The translations under genes and the position numbers were made by a program. A stretch of DNA of 64,000 nucleotides from Leguminivora glycinivorella (taxonomy: Eukaryota; Arthropoda; Insecta; Lepidoptera; Tortricidae), in assembly GCF_023078275.1 (NCBI RefSeq), contig NC_062980.1:1930001-1994000 (forward strand), given 5' to 3'. Below the pieces are notes generated by a model that saw only the letters and a program-made list of their open reading frames with translations, did not search any database and had not been told where the DNA came from. This document shows, piece after piece, positions 10,427 to 21,173 of this stretch (within the stretch, counting starts at the first letter, position 1; each line of letters begins with the position of its first letter).

Positions 10427-10965
10427 CAGGGGCGGCTCACTCCGCGATTCTATCGCCGCGCTACAAGTACATCCTGGCGGCCGCGAGTTCGCGGCCTACT
10501 CAGGGGTTGCGCGCGTTCTCACGGAATGCACGTTCGCACTTTCTATTGTTACTTTACGTCGCGAGGTTTTTTTAAGCGATGTCCGCGTGTGGAATGGCTA
10601 ATAATACTTAGTTAAATAGACATATTGAATAAAATAAATACCATAAGACTATAAGACATTCTTACTTAGATCTACTACTGATTAAGTCCCACGGAAAAGT
10701 TCAATAAGGCTTGTGATGTTGGAACTTGAACAAAAATATATAAATACAGTATATATACCTAAAAAGTACCCAAGACTTGAATATAATAGTATAACATTTT
10801 ATGTGAGTATTAATTCGTTTGGATCCATTGGTAACCCTATCACCGGACGCCGCGCACGTGCGGCTCGTTTCTTTGTAAGAATTTTGTAGGTATTTAAAAA
10901 GGCGGCATTTCGTGAACATCAAAGCAGTGGGCCTTCTGTACTTGTACTATTATATATTCTGTGGT
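10427..10965 (+). repeat. GC-rich repeat G, copy 1, split by a SINE 3' end
   Basis: Parts 10427-10600 and about 10875-10965 match 52528-52760 (ggcggctcactccgcgat..., gccttctgtacttgtact). Between them, 10628-10725 is the reverse strand of an S1-type SINE 3' end ('attaagtcccacgg'). Confidence 0.65.
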
Positions 10966-11460
10966 ATAGGTAGGTATATCCTTTCAATTTTGTTCCTGCT
11001 CAAATATGGTCCACTTTCTAATATCTGTTTCTGTTGTTGTATTGTTAACTGTGGTTGATACAACTGGCTTTAAGTCTCTCTCCATTGCTACTAGGACATA
11101 AAGTTTTTGGCTAGCATAGGGTTGATCTGATGATATAAAATCACTCTTTTATACAAGACAACATATACACCGTAGATGGATATATAGGTATAAATCTTAA
11201 GAAGTCAGCCATAAGAATGTTCCACCGATGTTCATCGGTAGTTTGTGATAGATACGAGTAAACAAAAAAGTTTCAAATAATTCAAGCTTGACTTACTTGA
11301 TCTACACAATCATGTTCATTACATTACATGTTCATTATACGTAAGTTACATGACTATGTATTGTATTCCAATTTAAAGCCATTAAAGTACTGCCAATAGC
11401 ATTCAAAGTTAGCCTTTCAGATACCTACACAATTTTCGGTAGACATTAAATAAAATATAA
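10966..11460. other. No feature recognised
   Basis: AT-rich spacer without ORFs of interest. Confidence 0.4.
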
Positions 11461-11891
11461 TTTTCCCCACACTAGCTCGGAAACACGTGTTTTGTCCTTT
11501 AATACCAGCGGGTAAAAACGCATTTTATCAACTAGTGGGTAAAGTAATTTGACCTTGAATAAAGTCAAATTAACTGCTTTAAAATTGATAAAAGTAGGTG
11601 AATCTAGTAATAGAGATGATTTACCACCTGTGGAACTACTGGAAGCAGTGATAAACGCATTTTTTGCGTTGTAGTTTCCTCGCTATAGTGAGAGGAAAAG
11701 TTTTGTGTTACACTCGGGTGCAAATGTATTTACTTCTCGTGTGTTAAAAAACTCGCAAGTTCAGGATTCTATTCTCGAACCACTCGCTTCGCTCGTGGTT
11801 CAACTATAGAATCCTTTCACTTGCTCGTTTTTAAATTCCACACTCGGCGTTAAAATACAACTTTGCCCCCTTGTATAACAAATAACTATTA
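11461..11891 (+). repeat. Interspersed repeat A, copy A3 (most complete)
   Basis: This ~430-bp copy serves as the reference for the family. It holds a long imperfect hairpin at about 11763-11815, where 'aggattctattctcgaacca' pairs with 'gtggttcaactatagaatcc'. Family starts and ends match A1 and A2. No coding potential. Confidence 0.85.
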
Positions 11892-12339
11892 ATGTTTTTA
11901 ACATAATAGTAGTGTGCTAGATGTCGAAGACCGGGCAAAGTGGAGAAGACTGAGCAGGAAAGCGGACCCTGGCTAGTGCCTAGTGGCTGGGAAAACGCTA
12001 GGTTGAAGAAGAAGAACATAATAGTAGTGTGACTACTTTAAAAATACAAATAAAAATATTTTCTATGAAAATAATTTATTTTTGTTCTTAGAATTTTCGG
12101 TAGCTTCTTTTTAGTCAGCTCAATCAGTGCAGATTGTAGTAGTATATATCCCAAGCGACTATTATTTATGGAAACAATCAACTTAATAATACTTGCATAC
12201 CTACATTTTATAATACCAGACTGTATTTGACTAACCCGCTATCACAAATTCCAAGGCAACAAAATAGGATCCAGAGCAAACGCGCCCAAAAATTAAACAG
12301 ATAAAAAGGCGGGATTACGTGCGTCACCGACATCTGAAC
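11892..12339. other. No gene recognised
   Basis: A short piece at 11920-12020 flanks A3. Nothing else is supported. Confidence 0.35.
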
Positions 12340-12730
12340 TACCCTCATCTCGCTATTGATTCACTGCGGATAATTGAGAACACGTGCCACCCCTCCCCCC
12401 ACCCCCCCTTAACACACACGGCACCTCATTTGATTACAACGAAAAAGCGGCGAAAAATCGAGTAGAGATGCAGTAATCGGTCCGTTGCCATGACAACACA
12501 TATTAACGCGGGGGGAGCGCACATAAATAGATTCTCACATAATACAACACACCCCCCGCGCCCACCTCATTTTTGTACAGTGTTAAAAAGCCTAAAACCG
12601 CCCCCCGGTTTAAACAACCCGGGCATGCAGATTAGCTAAAACTACGCATTTTTTACCCCACTCCAAAGGGATCTTTTTTCTCGTTTTTCCCCGCTAACTA
12701 CCGAGAAGGGGGTCGGGTGGAGGAAAAGTT
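12340..12730. promoter_or_regulatory. GC-rich, apparently unique island (candidate promoter or enhancer)
   Basis: This stretch is clearly more GC-rich than its surroundings, has runs of C and G (12395-12412, 12511-12516, 12600-12608), and matches no other part of the window. It contains an X-box-like site. No start codon with a convincing ORF follows on either strand, so promoter versus enhancer cannot be decided. Confidence 0.35.
12484..12497. promoter_or_regulatory. X-box-like motif (RFX-type site)
   Basis: The sequence GTTGCCATGACAAC matches the palindromic RFX consensus (GTTNCC AT GGNAAC) at all but one position. RFX factors bind such sites in promoters of ciliary and other genes. Function here is inferred from the motif alone. 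Confidence 0.4.
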
Positions 12731-13261
12731 TGCGTTTTAAATATGTCCGAAGGCACGCATTAGGGCCGTGTGCGAAATACGAATCATTAGAGGTCCCTTT
12801 TACGATTCGCTATTCGAATGTTTTATTTGATACTTGGGTTGAGTGATGCTCTAGAGATACGTTAGCTTTGTGATGTTTGCTCGAGATAAATACTAAAAGC
12901 GGGTTTTATGATTGTTATTATTCTAAGATTTGAAATAGTATTCCCTATATAATAGGACTAGTGAATCAATGGAGTTAATAGCTTTTATAAAATGTTGGTC
13001 ATTCTAATGTGTGACTCGAACGTGGTTTGCCTATCATATTCAACTTCTGAAGTTGTAATATTTTTTATATTTTGTTAATAAAAAAACAGTTTACCTAATT
13101 TCTGGTGTCATCTAAATCCTTTTCCGTTTCATTTTTTAACTATAATTCGCCAAGATGTAGGAATACATTCTTAGACCGGCCTTACTCAGTCTGAATCAGA
13201 TTGTCAATATAAGGAATCCATATTCTGAAAAAAACGGCCAAGAGCGTGTCGGGCCACGCTC
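12731..13261. other. No feature recognised
   Basis: AT-rich, with no ORF or repeat match. Confidence 0.4.
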
Positions 13262-13359
13262 AGTATAGGGTAACTTTTGGAGCGATTATTTCCGAAAATA
13301 TTAACAATATCAAAAAAATATTTTCGTAAACCCCTATTTATTTTTAATACCTATCCAAC

Positions 13360-13680
13360 CACAGATGTCATATATACCATAGATCAAGCAAACGTATCTA
13401 CTTAGCGTGTCAAATGAACTCAGTGAAATCCACTGAGTTGTCCGTCTTTAATCGCAGCTTGCAGCTTTCGGGCGTCAATTTTTGTAAGTTGAAGTCAATC
13501 AAAACATAAAAAATGCCTCGTTACGTGATATTCAATTGCAACAACACAAAAATTATGAACAATCAAGAGCCTGAGACATTTAAAATTACAGGCAAGAAAC
13601 AACTTCAGTACAAAATTTGACACGCTCGGCCCCTATACAAATAGATGAACTTGTTTCTTCTATATAAATAAAGTTCTGTG
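13360..13680. mobile_element. 321-bp DNA transposon remnant with 8-bp target duplication
   Basis: TATCCAAC is repeated exactly at 13352-13359 and 13681-13688, and T1 copy 1 has it once. The ends are CACAGA... and ...TCTGTG. An ORF of 35 codons (13513-13620) begins MPRYVIFNCNN, which weakly recalls the start of a THAP domain. 8-bp duplications occur in both the P and hAT superfamilies, and a THAP start would favour P. The insertion is certain; the superfamily is a guess. Confidence 0.7.
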
Positions 13681-13741
13681 TATCCAACAGTATATCACAC
13701 AATGAAAAAAAAATACTCCCAACTTTACGTGTAGTGGGGTA

Positions 13742-14274
13742 CAGTGGGCCAAGAAAGTGGTCTACAACTTTGACAAAAGTTTCCGTGAGCTCTTACAATC
13801 GCTAAGGTTGACTTGACACATGGCATGACGTAAATATCATATTTATTTATTTATTTAAACTTTATTGCACAAATTATCAATAAAAAGTACAAATGGCAGA
13901 CTTAACGCCTTAAGGCATTCTCTACCAGTCAACCATTGGGCAAAACAGAGATAGTTAGTTTGGTGCACAAGATTATAAAGCCAGTATGAGATTTTAACGA
14001 TTAAATGCAAGTCGATACCTATTATTATAAAATAAACATACACAAATACAATAAGTAAACTTACATATATATTAGTATAATACATATATATGAATAAAAT
14101 ACACATATACATAAATAAATAAATGACTCATAAATAAATGAATGAATCATATACTTATAGACAGAGCAATTGTCACTGACATAATATTATTGCAAGCGGA
14201 AATCGACCTTGTTGTCTCATGACGTTGAAACGAACCTCAACCGTAGGGTGGTAAACCACATTTTTGGTCGACTG
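13742..14274. mobile_element. Mariner-like MITE with TA duplication
   Basis: The ends CAGTGGGCCAAGAAAGTGGT and inverted CAGTCGACCAAAAATGTGGT flank the element, with TA at 13740-13741 and 14275-14276. TA duplication and CAGT ends fit Tc1/mariner. The centre (about 13843-14150) is a LINE 3' end that inserted later. Confidence 0.7.
13843..14150 (-). repeat. LINE 3'-end fragment
   Basis: It begins with a TTTA-repeat tail and 'aaactttattgcac', then 'aaggcattctctaccagtca', a 3'-end layout of a minus-strand LINE. No RT motifs remain. Confidence 0.5.
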
Positions 14275-14574
14275 TACCTACCCTAATAAAACATTTTTTT
14301 CCACTTATCATTTTTGCACTTTGTCCGCGTGATTAATATACATGTTGGCACCAAATTTCAGCTTTCTAGTGCTAACAGTCACTGAGATTATCCGCGGACA
14401 GACAGATAGACAGACAGACATGGCGAAACTATAAGGGTTCCTAGTTGACTATGGAACCCTAAAAATCAAAACGAATGCAGGGACACCTCCATACAATTTA
14501 GCTATTGTGATATTGTGCACACACAAAAGATATATAATTTATATATTTATATAGAAAATTACATACATACTTAT

Positions 14575-14655
14575 ATAGAAACCATCCGTGACTACATGAT
14601 GGCCATGACTCAGGAACAAATATCTGTGTTCATCACACAAATAAATCAAATAAAG
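14575..14655 (-). repeat. SINE S1 fragment
   Basis: Reverse strand of the S1 body ('atgactcaggaacaaatatc', 'catcacacaaataaat'). Head and tail are missing. Confidence 0.65.
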
Positions 14656-14769
14656 TCAGAGTATCATCTTTGGAAGTTCAAAACTATTATCGAGAATCGA
14701 CCTTAATGCTCTGCCTCCAATCTATATACTTTGATAGCGTTATCATATCGTAGCCTACTTACTCTCCGT

Positions 14770-15270
14770 TGGTGAAAAATCTGGACATTCTAATGGACAG
14801 TACTCTATCTTGGGTACCTCAAATTGGCGAAGTAAGCAGGAGGATGATTGTTTCAGCATGCTCCCTCTCTTTATAAAATTGCGCTTGCTAACTCTCCTCC
14901 CAATTTTAGACTATGCTGACGTTTCATATCTTGACCTAACGGAGGACCAACTAAATAAACTTGAGCGAATCCCAAATATTTGCATTCGGTTCATATTTGG
15001 GTTACGCAAGTATGACCATGTTTCTCACTTTCGCTCACAGCTCAAGTGGCTCCCTACCAGACCGGTCGTCAACACAAGAACGTCGAACTTTAAGATGTCC
15101 TTCTGTTCTGCAAGAAATGTTGCCACCCTACGCGACAACATTTCCATCTCCATCACTTAGTTGGCTGGTAGCCCTCAACTTTGCGTTTCTGCAGAAACAT
15201 TTTGCCTTGCAGAGTTAAACTGTGAACTGAACTGTCGCCTGCAGAATTTCCCGGCCGAAACGACTATCAA
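14770..15270 (+). pseudogene. Non-LTR retrotransposon RT C-terminal fragment (family L-C)
   Basis: It opens with VKNLDILMDSTLSWVPQIGE in one frame, shifts, and continues with PILDYADVSYLDLTEDQLNK and RFIFGLRKYDHVSHFRSQLK. These are typical of the region C-terminal to the RT domain of jockey/CR1-type LINEs. The frame is broken at least once near 14870. No catalytic motif is left. Confidence 0.75.
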
Positions 15271-15639
15271 AAATCTTCAATAAATGAGCGTACCTAGTAC
15301 TACCTACATCTTAAATGCACTGTCCTCTGAATAAAGAAATATGAGCACGTCTTACTTTTTCGTGAAAGATAGTTTTATTTTAACTTCTGATTAGCAGAAA
15401 CGTCTGCAATCGATGCCACTAGGCTTAGAATTAAGATAGTTTTACTTTTGATATTACATTTGTTTAATTATATTCAAAGCTTTATGACCATTGTAAAACT
15501 AAGTATTTGGGCAAGTTAACACTATAAGTAGGTATATATACTTTTGGTGCGTTGTTTCATCCTCTACTATTGATGCTGACTGTATGATGCTGAGTATGTC
15601 GAATGACAATTGAATATTATGGCATGTCAAGCTTATAAT
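15271..15639. other. No feature recognised
   Basis: AT-rich spacer. Confidence 0.4.
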
Positions 15640-16015
15640 TTACTAGCTTTTGCCCGCGGCTTTGCTCGCGTTAAATTCCCGAAAATTGCGGAATGCTCCA
15701 TAGAATCGTCCACCTCCCATTTTAGGTAAGTGGGAAGTAGAAAGAGACAAAAAGTAGCCTATGTCACTCTCCATCCCTTCAACTACCTCCACATTAACAC
15801 TTTCGCTACCAAGAACCCGACTGTGGGTTCACCGCTCGTAGATGCGTAGCCGATTACATGGGTTTCCCCGTATGTAGCGAAAATGTCGTAGCGCCGCGTA
15901 GAGCCGGGTTTCGAAAGTGTTAAAAATCACGTCAAATCGTCGTTCCGTTGTGCCGTGAAAAACGGACAAACTAACAGACACACACACTTTCCCATCTATA
16001 ATATTAGTATTGATA
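15640..16015 (+). repeat. RTE-type LINE 3' tail repeat, copy 1
   Basis: It shares 'actagcttttgcccgcggct', 'gcctatgtcactctcc' and the terminal 'ataatattagtat' with 25465-25645 and 33604-33783. A stretch at about 15800-15920 is extra and probably another insertion. Confidence 0.7.
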
Positions 16016-17189
16016 ATAATCGAGACATGAATGTAATATAGTTTGTTGTCAATCATAACAGTGGATAATTATATTAGATATGAATATGATATGACTATAA
16101 AAAGTCTTAGACATTTGCATATTTTCAAATACTTACGGTAACTTCAAAAGCGCCATCTATGAACATTTCCCGGAACCAAGAACTTCCCTCCATCAAGAGA
16201 TGGAAAAATGTCTGCATCCCTTTATTTTAGTTCCACCTCCACCCGAGAGATGTCGCTACTAGTATTGTGCAACAAGAGTTACAATCACCCTGCGATAGAT
16301 GCCGCCGTTTTTTGCTTCACATGTATTGTTATAGAGTATTTTAGTAGATGTCGCTGCTATAGCTTGCGTATACTCTGGCAAACCCACCCAGTAGAGCGCG
16401 AAATTCTATTCAATGGTAGGATAAAGTATTGCTTAGCCCTTTATAGTCCTCTGCAAACTAACTTAACTTATTTTCCTGCACAGATCAGTTTTTTTGGATG
16501 GCGGTGAGGATGGTATTTATGTTTTTTTTTTTCGTACTTTTTCTCATTGCTTCTAATGATATTTAGTATTTCGTAGGTAATGAATAGTGTGGTGTTGTGC
16601 AAAAAGTAATTCAAACATTGCTTTGTCTGTAACTTTTCGATAATCGCAAAAACATTGTAACCATAAGTACTATATATGTTATAAATTATAAAACTTATAA
16701 AATAGATGTATGAACTGTGACGTCCGATATGAGGTTGAGGGACACGGTAGTGCCCCGCCAAGTCCATTAATTTTATACAAACACTAATATAAACGGTAGC
16801 AAGAAAGAAACACACATTTAATTTGCAAATTACTTCAAATTTATTTATAAAAGTAACTATAAACAAAATAGGTATTACATTAATTATGCAAATAAAATAC
16901 CTAACACAAATAATTTTAAATCTACCTATGACTCATACACAAACAATAATTCATAGATAAATTCATATTTTAATGCCGATTCCAAGTATATTATAATTTA
17001 TGTTTTGGCACAGAACATTTTCGATTCTTGAGGACGGCACTACCTAAAACCGAAGATATAATCTATCTACATTATTATGTAATAATGCTATTGCAATAAT
17101 ATAAAAAAAGATCCTTAGTGTTCACACCAATAATCAAACACATATTTTATTTACATTTGTATAATCAAGAACGATTTAATACTGAATTA
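16016..17189. other. No gene recognised
   Basis: A 132-codon open stretch on the minus strand (16468-16866) is AT-rich, lacks recognisable motifs and is judged non-coding. Confidence 0.4.
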
Positions 17190-17430
17190 ACAAAGCCCAT
17201 ACTAAAAAGCGTACCCCTGAAATGTATGGGCCTTTTAGGCATAAAACTAGATGGCGCTGTTCGCAGCCTGAAAATAGCCAAAATCATATTTTCCCCAAAT
17301 ATTTTTGCGTGTTTTTATTTTTATAAGAACAAATGACATATTTCTTTTTTTTTAATCATGATATCACAGCAATACACTTTAAAAAAAATTGTAGGCATCA
17401 TCAGTGTAGTTATGATAGTATTTCAAAAAA
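17190..17430 (+). repeat. Repeat K, copy 1
   Basis: Shares 'aaaagcgtacccctgaaatg', 'actagatggcgctgtt' and 'atcatgatatcac' with 36600-36910 and 40735-41020. It lies about 1.8 kb past the stop of the minus-strand gene. Confidence 0.7.
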
Positions 17431-19247
17431 ATCAAAATCGTTAAAAGAAAACATTAAGGACCTTTTTTACCATAAATATCTTCGAATTTCAAACATGCAT
17501 TTGCCTTATAATAAAAACTTATTAAAAATAGCAAATTCATAACATTTCATTTAAATTAATTTTTACCATTTATAGATAAAAATTCAATTCCTCCATTATA
17601 TTTACTTATTTTATAACAAATGTTATATTTAAGGCTAACTTTATTTATGTTCAAGTAGCTAAATGGAGATGGACTTAATAAATATTTAATACAAATTTAT
17701 GAATTAAAACTGCATTGAGTGCACAGTTTTATTAACCAGATTTCTAGAAAACAAAATGGGAAAACATCTATTTACTCTTTAAAAAAGTGTCAGATGAGGA
17801 AAAAATAACAAATGCTTTAAGTAGTTCCAAAGAAAATATTACTTATAATAGCAATCTGGTACCTAACTAAGAAAAAAAAATATTTCACTAAGAATTAATT
17901 TTTAATGAAATCATGAAACCTACAATGAGTTGTACAGTAAAAATGTAATACCTACGAACAAATTTGAAGTAACTAATAATCTAGAAAAGACATCTTCCAC
18001 TTATTACATTAGCCAACTAGAACTAGACAAAAAGGAGGACGTGAGCCGTAAGGAACTAGTTTAGAATTTGAACAATGATGAAACTAAAGTCATATTTTAT
18101 AATCTACCTACAAAATCACATGATTAATGACATTTTGAGCTAAAAAACGAATATGATAATGCATCACATATGGTCTTGATAAATTAAAATGCACATGGTA
18201 CATTAAAGCAGCAAACTATGAATTACCCTAATGGATAATAACTTATGAAATAAGTTACTGTTAATAAAAATCTGAAGATTTTGGCAGATTTTTGAATGCC
18301 TTTCTTTCTTTCCATGGCGTACTAGTTCAAAGTCGATTGTCAAAATAAGATCGTAGTAGTTCAACAAATACCAGATTTTCGCTTATATACAAATAGAGAG
18401 TAGTTTGCACCGGTATTGTTGGCCCCAGTAGCAAATCTTCAATGTCCGGTGTCCTTAAATTGGTTGTGATTTTAGCTAGAAAATACTAGGTGTAAGTATG
18501 CTATACTAATGTTATTCTTCAGATATTAGTAACAGAGACTTCATCACAAAAATGTTAACTGACGATTCGTTATTCTTATTGCTAACAAACTGCCTGTTAA
18601 GTGTTTCTGATACAGAATTAAAGTAGTTTCAATAACAAACCATAATGCAATCTATATATTCTTTCAGACCGCTAACTACTATAATAACTTTAAATATTTC
18701 GATAATAACCTAGTTTACATTCAATATCTACAAAATGGGGCGCTAATTTGATTTCGACTAATTCATATTCATTTTTTCAAGTCATTTTATTTGGAACGTA
18801 AAATATTTTCAAATATTTTAATTCTAAGTGTTTTGCGAGAAAAAAAGTCTTTCTTATATATTTATCTCATCTTAGTTTCTTTTCTGCTTGCCACGACGCA
18901 ATTGCCTAGAAAAAAGCAAATTATGTAATTTATGTTTTCTTACTGTGACTTGAGATTGTTTTTATTTTAAATCTTTATAACTTAGTCCCCAAAAACACTT
19001 TCGATCCTCATCGAATTCCAAAAACTTTTTACTCCTTTAAATTGACGACGTATTTTTTTATGACTTTCAAATAAAATACAATCAAAATAATTATGGAGAA
19101 AACTTATGTTGATACTACACTAGGCAACGTATTTCCAGTTACTGTAGGTACTCTTTTCTAAGATGCCTTGTTACCGATCCACCATCCTAATCACAAGTTA
19201 ACTTACATCTATTCACATAGATAAAATTTAGGAATTTCGAAACTTAA
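17431..19247 (-). other. Probable 3' UTR and downstream sequence of the minus-strand gene
   Basis: The sequence is AT-rich and free of recognised repeats. AATAAA polyadenylation signals on the minus strand lie at 18961-18966 and 18786-18791, about 280 and 460 nt past the stop codon; others occur further on. Which is used cannot be decided. Confidence 0.4.
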
Positions 19248-20243
19248 TTAACTACCATTTTCAGACTTGCCACATTCTTCTTCAGTAATGGTGATCATTG
19301 GTGGCGGGAGATCAGCGTCTCCCGGTGAGATGTCGTTGGAAAACTTCTCAAATTTAGGAGAACCCGAGGGTCTAATTGCATCTTTGACGGACTCGTACAT
19401 CTCTGTTCTTATAATAGGGAGTGAAGCTCGTTTGCCTTTCAACGCATCTTTCGTCGGTGCGTCATCTTCTTTAATAGTCTCCATCACTACGTTCTTATCT
19501 ATCACATCTGGAACTTTTTCGTCTTCTAACCGCACTGGCAGACTATCAGCTCTGTTGAAAGTCTTTTTCGGACTTTCAATTTTTTCTGAGACTATAACTG
19601 CTGTCCCGTTTTCTAGCTTTTTCTCCATTTGATCGTGTAGATGTTGCAAGCTGACTTCTCTAGCTTGGACGTCTGAGAGCAAAGGTCCGTCAGTGGAGCC
19701 TTCGATGCAGTATCCAGGGCCTTGCAACGCATCGTTCCCAATAATTGAATCCTGTTTGAATATAGCTGCTGTCACGACAGGCTTGTCCGGGTCTGTTGGG
19801 GTTTTTGTAATGAGAGGTTCTCTTGAGCTGTCATGTATAATTCCATCTCCTATATCTTCTTTAGGTATATCGTAACCTGAGTATATTGGGTACCCAAAAG
19901 GGCCTTGTTCGTAGCCAATTTGGCTTCCGTAGGAGTAGCTGGCGTTGTGAGAGCCAATGGAAGACATACTTAGATCTGATATCGAGAGTCCGGTACTGGA
20001 TAAGGCGAGAGCCTTTTCTCTTAATGCACTAATGTTGTCTTCGATTGATTTTGGTTCTGATTCCTCTGGCACTCGATGTATGAGCGCCTGGTTGGTGGAG
20101 ATCTGAGGGTCATGAGGAGGAGAGTTCTGCAGAGACTTGTTGTTGGGACGATATGCCGTGGACTGTTGGACCTCGACGACGAAAATTCCGTCGTTGTCTG
20201 GAGAGTACTTCATCTTCGTCTCGCGCCCGTTTTTAGTTATATC
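19248..20243 (-). CDS. Terminal coding exon of an unrecognised gene (331 codons)
   Basis: The exon starts just after a 3' splice acceptor (minus-strand 'aaaattttgtgtttcag'-like tract; AG at 20244-20245) and runs in one frame to TAA at 19248-19250. It joins the exon at 21051-21173 in phase 0. The encoded C-terminal region is hydrophilic and rich in Ser, Pro, Asp and Glu. It has a Tyr/Gly-rich patch at about residues 100-125 of the exon (SYSYGSQIGYEQGPFGYPIY) and no membrane segment, zinc motif or enzyme signature. This suits a disordered cytoplasmic tail or scaffold, but the family is not recognised. Codon use and the clean frame set it apart from the surrounding repeats. Confidence 0.8.
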   Translation of the reverse strand, partial: DITKNGRETKMKYSPDNDGIFVVEVQQSTAYRPNNKSLQNSPPHDPQISTNQALIHRVPEESEPKSIEDNISALREKALALSSTGLSISDLSMSSIGSHNASYSYGSQIGYEQGPFGYPIYSGYDIPKEDIGDGIIHDSSREPLITKTPTDPDKPVVTAAIFKQDSIIGNDALQGPGYCIEGSTDGPLLSDVQAREVSLQHLHDQMEKKLENGTAVIVSEKIESPKKTFNRADSLPVRLEDEKVPDVIDKNVVMETIKEDDAPTKDALKGKRASLPIIRTEMYESVKDAIRPSGSPKFEKFSNDISPGDADLPPPMITITEEECGKSENGS

Positions 20244-20695
20244 CTGAAACACAAAATTCTTAAGTGAAATACAATTTTTATTTACTTTGATCGTTGATAA
20301 ACTACTTGTTCCTTGTTTGATTTGCTTAATCGCTGTTTATGACAGAAATTAATTCACTTAAGTTTGTTTTATAAACTTTAATCCATTTTGCAGAGTTACA
20401 TGGCACAAAGTTATTATTTCCTTTTTTCTGAAGCTTGAAAGAAAAATGAACAGAGGTTTGAACTGCAATTTAACTTTTTACGAAGTAGCAAATCGGCTGA
20501 AGTATTTAATTTAGTTACAGTATCACAAGAGAAACTTTTCTGTTTGAAACATTTGTAATTGGGTCTTACTTTCAGTAGCTTTCATCAAATCGAAAAGAAT
20601 ACCTACACCTACTTTAAAGTGTCAAGATAGTTTACTGAACTTTACCATGAATATTCTAATTAGTTTATGAGGTATGGCTAAGATCGTGAACTTAC

Positions 20696-20828
20696 GTTCC
20701 TCTTCTGTGTTTCCACGATGAGCTGGTTGTTGTTCAAGGTCATGGTAATGACGGCCATTGACCAGAGTGCTATAAACTGCCACTTCCTTACCTTGGATGA
20801 CTTGTGTGATCTCTCTCACTGACTTGAG
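20696..20828 (-). pseudogene. Decayed tandem copy of the internal exon, donor site intact
   Basis: On the minus strand it begins ctcaagtca and ends with a segment encoding ITMTLNNNQLIVETQKRN, directly followed by a perfect gtaagt donor. This mirrors the exon at 21051-21173, and the flanking intron (gtaagttcacgatc) is also duplicated. A net 2-nt loss near the middle separates the two halves into different frames, and the length (133) is not a multiple of 3. Inclusion in the transcript would shift the frame. It is either a relic or a frame-breaking alternative exon. Confidence 0.7.
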
Positions 20829-20893
20829 AACTAGACCATGGGCCATGTATGACTACACCTAAGATGGTATTTTATCTAAATTTATATATATAC

Positions 20894-20990
20894 CCTCAAT
20901 TTCTGAGGGGTGGTTGTTCAAAGATCATGGTGATGATGATATTGATCATTAGCCGGTGAGCTATCCAAGGTCACTGCAATCCTAGTTACC
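20894..20990 (-). pseudogene. Second, more decayed exon copy
   Basis: Minus-strand blocks 'gatagctcaccggctaatga' and 'catcatcaccatgatctttg' align with the central part of the exon at 21051-21173. The donor site is gone. It lies between the other two copies, consistent with repeated tandem duplication. Confidence 0.55.
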
Positions 20991-21050
20991 TCACCGTGTT
21001 ACTTTAGTTGTTATCTACTGGACAAGGTATGTCTAAGATCGTGAACTTAC

Positions 21051-21173
21051 ATTCCTCTCCTCAGTTTCCACGATGAGGTGGTTGTTCTTCAAGGTCATGG
21101 TGATGATGGAGCCGTTGGCCGGGGTGCTGTCCACGGGTACGCCATCCCTGGTGTCTTCACTGGGTGACTTGAG
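21051..21173 (-). CDS. Internal coding exon (41 codons, phase 0-0) of the same gene
   Basis: It is bounded by acceptor 'ttgtccacag' (AG at 21174-21175) and donor 'gtaagt' (21045-21050). It encodes LKSPSEDTRDGVPVDSTPAN followed by GSIITMTLKNNHLIVETEER and a final N, then joins DITKNGRETKMKY in the terminal exon. Its 123 nt and matching phases mean that duplication or skipping would keep the frame. Exons further upstream (higher coordinates) were not found, so they probably lie beyond long repeat-filled introns or outside the window. Product unknown. Confidence 0.75.

Larger units (their letters stand above)
13262..14466 (+). repeat. Repeat T1, copy 2, with two insertions
   Basis: T1 sequence at 13262-13359, 13681-13741 and 14275-14466 aligns in order with 108-457. 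The last part ends with the AGAC run and 'gttcctagttgactatggaa'. Removing 13360-13680 and 13742-14274 (plus one copy of each target duplication) restores a continuous T1. Confidence 0.8.

Noticed and set aside
16468..16866. 132-codon ORF on the minus strand
   Set aside because: AT-driven, no recognisable motif, in a stretch without gene signals.
20622..20846. 74-codon ORF as a separate coding exon
   Set aside because: It is the wrong frame of a decayed exon copy. The homologous frame is broken by a 2-nt net deletion.
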